A stretch of DNA of 64,000 nt from Antedon mediterranea (GCF_964355755.1 NC_092670.1:21575201-21639200), one strand, 5' to 3'. Counted from the first letter of the stretch, positions 11,102 to 28,726 are shown. Numbers and translations: made by a program. Notes: generated by a model from the sequence alone, not told the origin.

Positions 11102-12867
11102 GAAACTTTTGGGAATTCTTGCACTCACCCGGTTGGAACGACTTCAGCTCAATCCGTGTAACTGACGGTTCGCTGATGCGCAGTCTTCTCTACACCTACT
11201 TTATGTTGGAGTTAAACAATAAACTTCTATCTTACACTACAGAAGTGTATGAACACAATATCAGCACAACACTTCAGGGATCAAAGGTAGGGACTGGTTT
11301 ATAGTTGAGTGAAGTTCATCCATTCAACCACTTCTAGTACTTTATCTCCACATACTATCTATTTCCGACGAAGTATCATAAGAATATTTGGTAATACAGC
11401 ATCTCATTTATATCACATGTAAGGTTACTAACCTACTCGATACATTGTGAAACACATGATGTTGTATTACCTATATATTCCTATGAAATTTCGGAAATAG
11501 ATACAGTACCGACAATCAGCTGATAACCAGATGTATTGCAAAACGCTTGCGTAATGTATGCATTAAGCAGTGTCGATTCTAATGGCTTCTTTTACCCCCT
11601 GCAGGTACATGACGAAAGTATCAAGATCACGTTCACCTACTATGGACGCAATAAAGATGCTTTACGCAGGATTCTTGAACGAGATGGCATTGACAATCCG
11701 TATACAGCCTTTCATGTGGATGACGATCTAAATAAAAGCATTATGAGTAGGAAGCATTACACGCACGTACATTTCCCAGACGTCGTCCTGCTTAATGAGA
11801 ACTCGCACGGAAGACAGAAAAACTTTACATCACGTGACTACGCGCGCAGACGACTTGCTTGTCCAATGAACTGTGATTTACGTCCAGGGACCGCTCCTGC
11901 TGAGTGGATGGTCGACTGTTATAGTCCGGATTCTGGGAATATAATGCCGGATAATCCACCAAACTCGCCTCTACCAGATTACCCACGACCAAGCACGATG
12001 GAAATGCTCCGACAACGGAAATCCGAACGGGTGCGAGTACTTGCGAGTTGTCGGCAACGAAAACGTAATTTTGACGACCTTCCACTTATAACACAAGCCA
12101 GACTGCAACGATCATGTGATGCAGAACTAACTAGCAACTTCGAAGTTATCGGCACTCGAGTAGTAAAGCGGGAAACAAGTGACGACGAAATTAGTTGGCT
12201 AGAAAAAGAAAATTTTGTTCAGGATCCGTTCTTAAAATCATCTATTCGACTTCCGAAGATCGATCCACCAAAACCAAAAACACCGACTTGTTTAACAAAT
12301 AAGAGTAAACCGTATAGAAAATTGAAACCAGAAATTCGAAAGTTTGGAAAACATTCACCAAAATTAGAGTTTATTAATGTTATAAATCCGATGAATACGG
12401 TAGCTTCTGTAACCCCGACAGGAGAATCTCGTTGTGGTACTCCTCAGTTATTTGACACTGGTAAGCTACGCATCAACTACAGCCTGGAGCACATACGGCC
12501 AGACATAGTTCGCAAACCAATGAGCGTTAAAAAAGAAGACAACCACGCCGAGGTATTGAAATTAACAACTAATATTCTACATGACATGGGGAATGATAAA
12601 CGGTATCAAACATGTAATGACTTTGCGGCCAGTGGCGACAAATGGACATGTGATCATAGTGATGACTGGTCAAATGTGGATAAACATTCTGTGCCGTCAG
12701 TACCGTTAGATGACCTCTTCAAAGCAAGACTACCAAGTGGGTTTGCTGCGTCATGTCTCAACGCAATTGACGAATTTGTTGTCAGAAAGGAGCAAGTGAC
12801 TACGTCACGATTGTATGTCACCGTCACAATGATCACGTTTAATAGGATACCCATGATGCCTTACTAA
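11102..12867 (+). CDS. Unidentified protein, last two exons
   Basis: Exon 11102-11286 (acceptor TTAG, donor AAG|GTAGGG) joins exon 11605-12867 (acceptor CTGCAG) in phase 0 and ends in TAA. Upstream exons were not found; the incoming phase at 11102 needs one base from an earlier exon. The 482-residue visible part begins NFWEFLHSPGWNDFSSIRV and VTDGSLMRSLLYTYFMLELN, followed by a helix-rich stretch and then KITFTYYGRNKDALRRILE. From about residue 200 it is Pro/Lys/Arg/Ser-rich and probably disordered. I recognise no family. Codon use looks coding and the long final exon is free of stops. The final ~20 residues may be read-through past a cryptic donor (GTGACT near 12796). It converges on ECD, whose stop is about 420 bp away. 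Confidence 0.6.
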
Positions 12868-13289
12868 TTACGAAATAACAAAAATCTTACAGTTTTGACA
12901 TTTAGTATATAAAGATTCACAATAATTGGAAATAGTTTCTTGGTTGTTATTTTATTGCACTATATACTGTATTCCATTACTGTACTTTTGTTTTCACAAC
13001 GCGATTACGTAGCTGTCGAGTCAAAAAGTCAGTCAGAAACAATTAAGAGCATGTACGAAAGGACTATTACACTCGATAGCTGCATAGTCGCGTGTAGAAT
13101 CATAAAAACGAAAGGTTGCTACACGATATGAATTCAATTACACTTACTTATCGCAGTATTTACCATTACAGTTACAAAAATAAAGATAAAAGTCTTAATG
13201 TCCTTTAAAACAGCCTATAGTAATGATGTTACTGCGAAATAACTCTACAGGTATATTTACATATTCAATGATGGGCAAGATGAAAATGA

Positions 13290-19220
<5,931 letters not shown>

Positions 19221-19363
19221 TACGTTTTTGGAAATCAATTGGCCATATATAATAATTGGTTTACTACGAGAGAAACCAAATGACGAATCGTTGTGGACCG
19301 TAAATCTAAAACTATTTACTGAATACTCTCAAAACACAACATCATGTGAGAGCTATATATCCA

Positions 19364-19397
19364 ATACCAAATTGGCGAGTAAATCATGTTTTACTTT
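19364..19397. repeat. 34-bp inverted repeat, left copy
   Basis: ATACCAAATTGGCGAGTAAA followed by TCATGTTTTACTTT. The exact reverse complement lies at 28693-28726. The left copy sits 143 bp upstream of the ECD start codon. It outlines the repeat composite between ECD and LAMTOR2. Confidence 0.9.
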
Positions 19398-19588
19398 AAA
19401 TTAAATTTATACGCTCTTCCACAAGGTCAATTGTTAGTTATACATACAGACTATATTAAAACAATGATTTTGAACACGTAGGGCATTTCTTTGAATTCTT
19501 TCCTATTGTCGTTTTGTGGTAATTTACAGCTTTTTATATGTTAAACAAAAGTACATAATCAATTGCGTCTGCATCATGCTAGACTACA

Positions 19589-19607
19589 ACTTCCGGTAGT
19601 GACGTAA
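19589..19607. promoter_or_regulatory. ETS and CRE-like sites near the ECD promoter
   Basis: ACTTCCGGT (ETS/GABP consensus) is followed 2 bp later by TGACGTAA (CRE/ATF-like). This pairing is common in housekeeping promoters. It lies about 370 bp upstream of the ECD ATG, outside the satellite array. Promoter activity is an inference from motif content only. Confidence 0.5.
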
Positions 19608-19741
19608 TCAGCATATTTTTGGTAATAAAACTTTTTCACTAAGCTAGGGAATCTTCTGATATCAATATTCATTAGACCGTACTTTAGTTAGCCAATCAAA
19701 ATAAACGTATAAACAATTTTGCGGCGATGTTGTTGAGGTAA

Positions 19742-22700
19742 AATATACTGTGTTTTACAATAACCAATTTGGTTAGAGTAAAACACAATGATAAAGAATA
19801 GGAAACATATAATAATATGATAAATGTCATTACATAGCAATTTATCACTGTGTTTTACTATAACCAATTTGGTTAGAGTAAAACACAATGATATAGAATA
19901 GGCAACATTTAATAATATGATAAATGACATTTACATAGCAATTTAGCACTGTGTTTTACTATAAACAATTTGGTTAAAGTAAAGCAGAATGATAAAGAAT
20001 AGGAATTTAATAATATGATATATGACATTTACATAGCAATTTAGCACTGTGTTTTACTATAACCAATTTGGTTAGAGTAAAACACAATGATAAAGAATAG
20101 GAAACATTTAATAATATGATATATGACATTCACATAGCAATTTAGCACTGTGTTTTACTATAACCAATTTGGTTAGAGTAAAACACAATGATATAGAATA
20201 GGAAACATTTAATAATTTGATAAATGACATTTACATAGCAATTTGCACTGTGTTTTACTATAACCAATTTGGTTAAAGTAAAACACAATGATAAAGAATA
20301 GGAAACACTTAATAATATGATAAATGACATTTACATAGCAATTTAGCACTGTGTTTTACTATAACCAATTTGGTTAAAGTAAAGCAGAATGATAAAGAAT
20401 AGGAATTTAATAATATGATATATGACATTTACATAGCAATTTAGCACTGTGTTTTACTATAACCAATTTGGTTAGAGTAAAACACAATGATAAAGATTAG
20501 GAAATATTTAATAATAATGATTATTTACATAGCAATTTAGCACTGTGTTTTACTATAACCAATTTGGTTATAGTAAAACACAATGATATAGAATAGGAAA
20601 CATTTATTAATATGATAAATGACATTTACATAGCAATTTATCACTGTGTTTTACTATAACCAATTTGGTTAGAGTAAAACACAATGATAAAGAATAGGAA
20701 ACATTTAATAATAATGATTATTTACATAGCAATTTAGCACTGTGTTTTACTATAACCAATTTGGTTATAGTAAAACACAATGATAAAGAATAGGAAACAT
20801 TTAATAATATGATATATGACATTCACATAGCAATTTAGCACTGTGTTTTACTATGACCAATTTGGTTAGAGTAAAACACAATGATATAGAATAGGAAACA
20901 TTTAATAATTTGATAAATGACATTTACATAGCAATTTAGCACTGTGTTTTACTATAAACAATTTGGTTAAAGTAAAGCAGAATGATAAAGAATAGGAATT
21001 TAATAATATGATATATGACATTTACATAGCAATTTAGCACTGTGTTTTACTATAACCAATTTGGTTAGAGTAAAACACAATGATAAAGAATAGGAAACAT
21101 TTAATAATATGATATATGACATTCACATAGTAATTTAGCACTGTGTTTTACTATAACCAATTTGGTTAGAGTAAAACACAATGATATAGAATAGGAAACA
21201 TTTAATAATTTGATAAATGACATTTACATAGCAATTAGCACTGTGTTTTACTATAACCAATTTGGTTAAAGTAAAACACAATGATAAAGAATAGGAAACA
21301 CTTAATAATATGATAAATGACATTTACATAGCAATTTAGCACTGTGTTTTACTATAACCAATTTGGTTAAAGTAAAGCAGAATGATAAAGAATAGGAATT
21401 TAATAATATGATATATGACATTTACATAGCAATTTAGCACTGTGTTTTACTATAACCAATTTGGTTAGAGTAAAACACAATGATAAAGATTAGGAAATAT
21501 TTAATAATAATGATTATTTACATAGCAATTTAGCACTGTGTTTTACTATAACCAATTTGGTTATAGTAAAACACAATGATATAGAATAGGAAACATTTAA
21601 TAATATGATAAATGACATTTACATAGCAATTTATCACTGTGTTTTACTATAACCAATTTGGTTAGAGTAAAACACAATGATAAAGAATAGGAAACATTTA
21701 ATAATAATGATTATTTACATAGCAATTTAGCACTGTGTTTTACTATAACCAATTTGGTTATAGTAAAACACAATGATAAAGAATAGGAAACATTTAATAA
21801 TATGATATATGACATTCACATAGCAATTTAGCACTGTGTTTTACTATAACCAATTTGGTTAGAGTAAAACACAATGATATAGAATAGGAAACATTTAATA
21901 ATTTGATAAATGACATTTACATAGCAATTTAGCACTGTGTTTTACTATAACCAATTTGGTTAAAGTAAAACACAATGATAAAGAATAGGAAACACTTAAT
22001 AATATGATAAATGACATTTACATAGCAATTTAGCACTGTGTTTTACTATAACCAATTTGGTTAAAGTAAAGCAGAATGATAAAGAATAGGAATTTAATAA
22101 TATGATATATGACATTTACATAGCAATTTAGCACTGTGTTTTACTATAACCAATTTGGTTAGAGTAAAACACAATGATAAAGAATAGGAAATATTTAATA
22201 ATAATGATTATTTACATAGCAATTTAGCACTGTGTTTTACTATAACCAATTTGGTTATAGTAAAACACAATGATATAGAATAGGAAACATTTAATAATAT
22301 GATAAATGACATTTACATAGCAATTTATCACTGTGTTTTACTATAACCAATTTGGTTATGGTAAAGCACAATGATATAGAATAGGAAACATTTAATAATA
22401 TGATAAATGACATTTACATAGCAATTTAGCACTGTGTTTTACTATAACCAATTTGGTTAAAGTAAAACATAATGATAAAGAATAGGAAACATTTAATAAT
22501 ATGATAAATGACATTTACATAGCAATTTATCACTGTGTTTTACTATAACCAATTTGGTTATGGTAAAGCACAATGATATAGAATAGGAAACATTTAATAA
22601 TAATGATTATTTACATAGCAATTTAGCACCATGTTTTACTATAACCAATTTGGTTATGGTAAAGCACAATGATATAGAATAGGAAACATTTAATAATATG

Positions 22701-23350
22701 ATAAATGTCATTACATAGCAATTTAGCACTGTGTTTTACTATAACCAATTTGGTTAGAGTAAAACACAATGACAAAGAATAGGAAACATTTAATAATAAT
22801 GATTATTTACATAGCTAGCAATTTAGCACAATGTTTTACTATAACCAATTTGGTTATGGTAAAGCACAATGATATAGAATAGGAAACATTTAATAATATG
22901 ATAAATGTCATTACATAGCAATTTAGCACTGTGTTTTACTATAACCAATTGGGTTAGAGTAAAACACAATGATAAAGAATAGGAAACATTTTAATAACAT
23001 GATAAATGACATTCACATAGAAATTTAGCACTGTGTTTTACAATAACCAATTTGATTAGAGTAAAGCACAATGATAAAGAATATGAAACATTTAATAATA
23101 TGATAAATGACATTTACATAGTAATTTATCACTGTGTTTTACTATAACCAATTTGGTTAGAGTAAAACATTTTAACTATGATAAATGATATTTAGCACTG
23201 TGCTGGATACAGTAAAACACAAATTAAGAATAGGAAACATATAATAATATGATACATTTACATACAAATTTAGTATTGTGTTTTACTATAGCCAATTTGG
23301 TTACAGTAAAACACAATGATAATGAAACATTTATTATATGATATTATTTA
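19742..23350. repeat. Palindromic ~100-bp satellite array, left arm
   Basis: About 35 units of roughly 100 bp. Each holds GTGTTTTACTATAACCAA, a central T and then the reverse complement (18-bp arms in the best units), followed by ATGATAAAGAATAGGAAACA, TTTAATAATATGATAAATGA and CATTTACATAGCAATTTA. Units vary in a few fixed ways (a shortened AGGAATTTAATAA form, a TAATGATTATTTACATAG form), and these variants recur in a larger period of about 993 bp. Units decay towards 23350. Confidence 0.95.
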
Positions 23351-23515
23351 CATAGCAAAATATTATATTAAACATATCTTATTATCTAAACGTTATGAAA
23401 AGAATAGGATACATATAATGTAATAATATAATAAATACAAGTTACATAGTTTATCATCTTGTTTTACAGAACCAATTTGGTGACACAGTTAAACACAGTG
23501 ATAAAGAATAGATAC

Positions 23516-23934
23516 TGTTTTAGGTTATATAACCCTAACCCTAGTTTGAAGCGACATAATAAATTCATCGCGAAAAAGTACGTATCGTATTTAGAAACTT
23601 TTGAAATTTGTTAGATATGTTTAATAGGTTCTTACGTCTATAAAACAAAAAAAAAATATAAATTTCACAAAAAATTCGTGATTTTAATAATTTGCATTTC
23701 TAAAAATGTACACTTATGAAATACCATACATTTTCTAACACATTTTTACTTCATTGATGATTCCCAGAAATCAAAATAAAACAAATTATGATATTTCTTT
23801 TACATTATAGATGTAAGAACCTATATTGAACATGTACCAAATTTCAAACGTTTTTTAAGACGATACGTATTTTTATCGATGAATTAAGTATGTGATCGCT
23901 TCAAACTAGGGTTAGGGTTAAATAACCTAACAGT
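23516..23934. repeat. Long palindrome with telomere-like ends, copy 1
   Basis: The left end reads TAACCCTAACCCTAGTTTGA and then AGCGA, with CGTATCGTATT further in. The right end is its inverse, ACGATACGTATT ... TCGCTTCAAACTAGGGTTAG. Arms are about 130-150 bp with an AT-rich centre. Degenerate satellite units flank it on both sides, so it appears to be inserted into, or a component of, the array. Confidence 0.85.
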
Positions 23935-24135
23935 TCCATTCTTTAACACTGTGTTTAACTTTTAACCAAATTGGTTTTAGTACAACACAATGATAAACTA
24001 TGTACATTTTATTTTTCATATTACATTATAGGATACATATAATGTAATAATAATAAATACAAGTTACATAGTTTATCATCTTGTTTTACAGAACCAATTT
24101 GGTTACACAGTTAAACACAATGATAAAGAATAGAC

Positions 24136-24563
24136 ACTGTTTTAGGTTATATAACTCTAACCTTAGTTTGAAGCGATCACATACTTAATTCATCGCGAAA
24201 AAATACGTATCGTATTCAGAAACATTTGAAATTTGGTAAATATGTTCAATAGGTTCTTACGTCTATAAAACAAACAAAAAATAAAAGTTTCAAGACAAAT
24301 TCGTGATTTTAATAATTTGCATTTCTAAACATTTACACTTATGAAAGACAATACATTTCCAACACATTTTTACTTCATTGATGATTCTCAGAAATCAAAA
24401 TAAAACTATTAGGATATTTCTTTTGCATTTTAGATGTAAGAACCTATATTGAACATATCTACCAAATATCAAACGTTTTTCAAGACGATACGTATTTTTA
24501 GCGATGAATATTAAATATGTGATCGCTTCAAACTAGGGTTAGGGTTAAATAAACTAAAACAGT
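24136..24563. repeat. Long palindrome with telomere-like ends, copy 2
   Basis: A second copy of the same palindrome, about 620 bp downstream. It has AACTCTAACCTTAGTTTGAA at the left and TTCAAACTAGGGTTAGGG at the right, again flanked by satellite-like sequence. A third, half-length version (about 24885-25165) keeps only the right-hand arm clearly (ATACGATACG ... TCGCTTCAAACTAGAGGG). Confidence 0.85.
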
Positions 24564-25570
24564 TCTATTCTTTATCACTCACTGTGTTTAACTTTTAACC
24601 AAAATGGTTATAGTAAAACACAATGATAAACTTATATGTCAATTTTATTTTTCATAACATAAAATGTTTGATATTCTTTATAATATTTAATATTATATTT
24701 TAGGCCTACTATTAATGACGTATAAATGCACACTACATCTGAAATAACTTTCTACTTCATTGGCGATTCTTACCAAAAAAAAAGAACTAATTTTGTTATG
24801 TATATAGAGCAACCTATTATAACATGTCTTGTATGATTTTTATCTCGTTTCAATGACATTTTATACTACAATTCAAATGAAAAAGCATCACAAAAAAATA
24901 CGTCTGGTATTCAAAAAGTTTCTAAACTCGGTACACAGAAAAAAGGAAATGTTGAAAATGTATGGTCTTTCATAAGTGTGAATTTTTAGAAATGCAAATA
25001 ATGGAAATCATCGATTTGTCTTGAAATTTATAATTTGTTTTGTCTTATTGAACATATCTATACAAAATGTCAAACGTTTCTGAATACGATACGTTTTTTT
25101 TCTCGATGAATTTATAATGTCGCTTCAAACTAGAGGGTAGGGTAGTAACCTAACAAGTATCTATTCTTTATCACTATGTTTAACTGTGTAACCATATTGG
25201 TTCTAATAAAAAACAATGATAAACTATGTAAATTGTATGTTTCATATAATTACATTTTTTCCAAAAAAAAATTATTGGGAATGTCAAATTTCTTTTTCAT
25301 GACATATATCTACAAATTTCAGAAGCTTTTGAGTACGAGTATTTTACGCGATGTTTTTTTATCCTCATTTTAATATTTTGGTAATGTAATTCACATAAAG
25401 TTTTGTATCCAAAAATTGTTTATTCTTGGGTAGAAATGAAGAAATAAATAGTATTCCTGTATAATATAATAATCAATAATAAAGTATTAAAAAAAATGTT
25501 GTGTAAACGAACGTTTTTTACGCTTCGAATTTTCTGTTACATTATGTTTGAATTGAAGCTACAGATATTG

Positions 25571-25611
25571 AATCATGGACCTATAAATTAGTAATTTATA
25601 GGTCCATGATT
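25571..25611. repeat. Perfect 41-bp palindrome
   Basis: Arms AATCATGGACCTATAAATTA and its exact reverse complement around a single central G. It lies near the middle of the composite, just before the 15-bp arrays. Confidence 0.95.
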
Positions 25612-25904
25612 GAACATATCGTCACTCACCACACATTTTTTGTTTTGTATTTCGAAAGTATTTATTCTAAAGAACAATTGATGCAAACATCAACTGCGTA
25701 TCTTATTTCATTAATTAATTATATTAATTATAATTTGGCGATTATTCGTCATACGAAGAGTCGAATATCGATTCGTCTCGTCATGGGAAGAAAACGTGCA
25801 TTGCGCACACTGTTTACGCGCCTCAACAATAAACGGCGAATATGCGATTCGTCACTTATGGAACGCCGTTTTACACAAGTTTTTGGCGATGATAAAAATT
25901 GCAT

Positions 25905-26100
25905 CGATGATGAAATTGCGTCGATGAAAATTGCATCGACGCAATGTAGATTGCGTCGATGCAATGTAGATTGCGTCGACGCAATTTACATTTCGTCGAT
26001 GAAAATTGCATCGATGAAAATTGCGTCGATGAAAATTGCGTCGATGAAAACTGCATCGATGAAAATTGCGTCGATGAAAACTGCATCGATGAAAATTGAT
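25905..26100. repeat. 15-bp GATGAAAATTGCGTC array, left arm
   Basis: About 12 tandem copies of GATGAAAATTGC(G/A)TC, preceded by TTTTTGGCGATGATAAAAAT. The array is the inverse of the one at 26515-26700. Apparent open frames through it are by-products of a repeat period divisible by three. Confidence 0.9.
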
Positions 26101-26514
26101 GTGATGAATTTGATTGATTATGAAAATTCCAAATGGTTTTAATTCAATCAATGATGAAAATGACTACTAGTAAAGTAAATGATGATGTTAATAATGATGT
26201 TAATAATGTTATTATGTTGCTAAAAATTGACGGTTTCTGAATATTTTGATATGATAAACATGTTTACCGCTTGCGCTAGCGCGCGTTATAGACAAGCGCA
26301 CAGTGATCGCGCACTAAAACAATGTTGAAATATATGCACTGATTAACATTTTAGTGATTTATTGTCAACACATTTTAGCAATGGATCCATTATTGTCCTT
26401 TCGGACACATTATATCTTCTAGCTAATTGCTTCCGTTAATCCACCAGTTCAGTACATAAAATCCAGATGTCCAGCATCCATGACATCATATTCAAATCAT
26501 ACCGGCAGGGAGAT

Positions 26515-26700
26515 CGCAATTTTCATCGATGAAAACTGCATCGATGAAAAATTTTTTTTTTTTCATCGATGCAGTTTTCATCGATGCAGTTTTCATCAAC
26601 GCAATTTTCATCGACGCAATTTTCATCACATTAACGCAATTTTCATTACATCGACGCAATTTTCATTGCATCATCGACGCGATTTTATCATCGCCTAAAC
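26515..26700. repeat. 15-bp array, inverted right arm
   Basis: Repeats of GCAATTTTCATCGAC, ending GATTTTATCATCGCCTAAAC, are the mirror of the left arm's outer edge. Within it, a local hairpin AACTGCATCGATGAAAAA / TTTTTCATCGATGCAGTT surrounds a T-run at 26552-26560. Confidence 0.9.
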
Positions 26701-27069
26701 TGGCATTCCATACTAATTGCGTGTGATCTGATTGGTGTATTATAAATAAATTCATCGCGATGAATTTTTCAGTAGATGTAATGAGACAGTTCAGTAGATG
26801 TAATGACAGTTAATTTAATTGTTCTGCTCTTTTTGTACAAATCTATACTACTTTATATTATGGATTTTGTAGTACTGTTAAAATTATTAAATCTCTGGAA
26901 GTGTGTTTTACGAGTATGTCCGCAAATTTATGCGTTTACGGTTTTAAAATGTGAGTTTTAAATAGCGAACATGATCTTGTTAGGTGCACTACGCACGCAG
27001 TATTCCAAAATGTCTTACTAATTGGGAGAAAATCATATTGTATCATATCATATTATATCCATTCTTTAA

Positions 27070-28510
27070 ATTCATATTCTTTATCCAAAACTAAATTGGT
27101 ATAGTAAAACACAGTGCTAGCAATTTATCATATTATTAAATGTTTCATATTCTTTATCATTGTGTTTTACTCTAATCAAATTGGTATAGTAAAACACAGT
27201 GCTAAATTGCTATGTGAATGTCATTTATCATATTTTTAAATGTTTCCTATTCTTTATCATTGTGCTTTACCATAACCAAATTGGTTATAGTAAAACACAG
27301 TGCTAAATTGCTATGTAAATGTTATATATCATATTATTAAATTCCTATTCTTTATCATTGTGTTTTACTCTAACCAAATTGGTTATAGTAAAACACAGTG
27401 ATAAATTGCTATGTAAATGTAATTTATCATATTATTAAATGTTTCCTATTCTTTATCATTGTGTTTTACTCTAACCAAATTGGTTATAGTAAAACACAGT
27501 GATAAATTGCTATGTAAATGTAATTTATCATGTTATTAAATGTTTCCTATTCTTTATCGTTGAGTTTTACTCTAATCAAATTGGTTATAGTAAAACACAG
27601 TGCTAAATTGCTATGTAAATGTTATATATCATATTATTAAATGTTTCCTATTCTTTATCATTGTGTTTTACTCTAATCTGATTGGTTATAGTAAAACAAA
27701 GTGCTAAATTGCTATGTGAATGTCATTTATCATGTTATTAAATGTTTCTTATTCTTTATCATTGTGTTTTACTCTAACCAAATTGGTTATAGTAAAACAC
27801 AGTGATAAATTGCTATGTAAATGTAATTTATCATATTATTAAATGTTTCCTATTCTTTATCATTGTGTTTTACTCTAACCAAATTGGTTATAGTAAAACA
27901 CAGTGATAAATTGCTATGTAAATGTAATTTATCATGTTATTAAATGTTTCCTATTCTTTATCGTTGTGTTTTACTCTAATCAAATTGGTTATAGTAAAAC
28001 ACAGTGCTAAATTGCTATGTAAATGTTATATATCATATTATTAAATGTTTCCTATTCTTTATCATTGTGTTTTACTCTAATCTGATTGGTTATAGTAAAA
28101 CACAGTGCTAAATTGCTATGTGAATGTCATTTATCATGTTATTAAATGTTTCCTATTCTTTATCATTGTGCTTTACTCTAACCAAATTGGTTATAGTAAA
28201 ACACAGTGCTAAATTGCTAAATGTCATTTATCATGTTATTAAATGTTTCTTATTCTTTATCATTGTGTTTTACTCTAACCAAATTGGTTATAGTAAAACA
28301 CAGTGCTAAATTGCTATGTAAATGTAATTTATCATATTATTAAATGTTTCCTATTCTTTATCATTGTGTTTTACTCTAACCAAATTGGTTATAATTTATT
28401 TAATTTCATTTCAAAAGACATTTACCTAAATTGCTATTTAAATGTCATTTATCAAATTATTAAATGTTTCCTATTATTTATCTGGTTATATAGTAAAACA
28501 CTGTGCTAAA
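27070..28510. repeat. Palindromic ~100-bp satellite array, right arm (inverted)
   Basis: About 13-14 units of the same satellite as 19742-23350 but in the opposite orientation: TAAATTGCTATGTAAATGT, ATTATTAAATGTTTCCTATT, CTTTATCATTGTGTTTTACT, then CAAATTGGTTATAG. The units near the inner edge (27070) are the most decayed. Confidence 0.95.
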
Positions 28511-28560
28511 TTGCTATTGTATTAAGGACGAGTTCCGAGAAGATGTATTCAAAGCTACAA

Positions 28561-28609
28561 CCAATCAGAACAGTGTTAATCAATATAGTCCATGGCTACA
28601 GCCAATCAG
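28561..28609. promoter_or_regulatory. Two CCAATCAG boxes upstream of LAMTOR2
   Basis: CCAATCAG occurs at 28561-28568 and 28602-28609, about 235-280 bp upstream of the LAMTOR2 ATG. Paired CCAAT boxes (NF-Y type) fit a TATA-less housekeeping promoter. No experimental support is possible here. Confidence 0.45.
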
Positions 28610-28692
28610 AAACGTCCAAATCGCAATAACCCCTAGGCTAATAGAAATTATTGGTCCGAGTAGCCTTTTCAACCAGACGTTGCGAGGTTTAA

Positions 28693-28726
28693 AAAGTAAA
28701 ACATGATTTACTCGCCAATTTGGTAT
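28693..28726. repeat. 34-bp inverted repeat, right copy
   Basis: Exact reverse complement of 19364-19397. It ends 116 bp upstream of the LAMTOR2 ATG. The bases outside the two copies show no obvious target-site duplication. Confidence 0.9.

Noticed and set aside
20142-21323. Duplicate small ORFs (MSFIILLSVSYSLSLCF...) in the satellite
   Set aside because: They are identical only because the DNA is a higher-order repeat; hydrophobic content follows from AT-rich satellite sequence.
25606-26142. Open frame of 178 codons ending in repeated SMKIA units
   Set aside because: Most of it runs through the 15-bp tandem array, whose period is divisible by three; the upstream part has no recognisable domain or splice support.
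19742-28510. CRISPR-like regularly spaced palindromic repeats
   Set aside because: Eukaryotic context, no unique spacers (the linker is repeated too), and no cas genes; it is a satellite.
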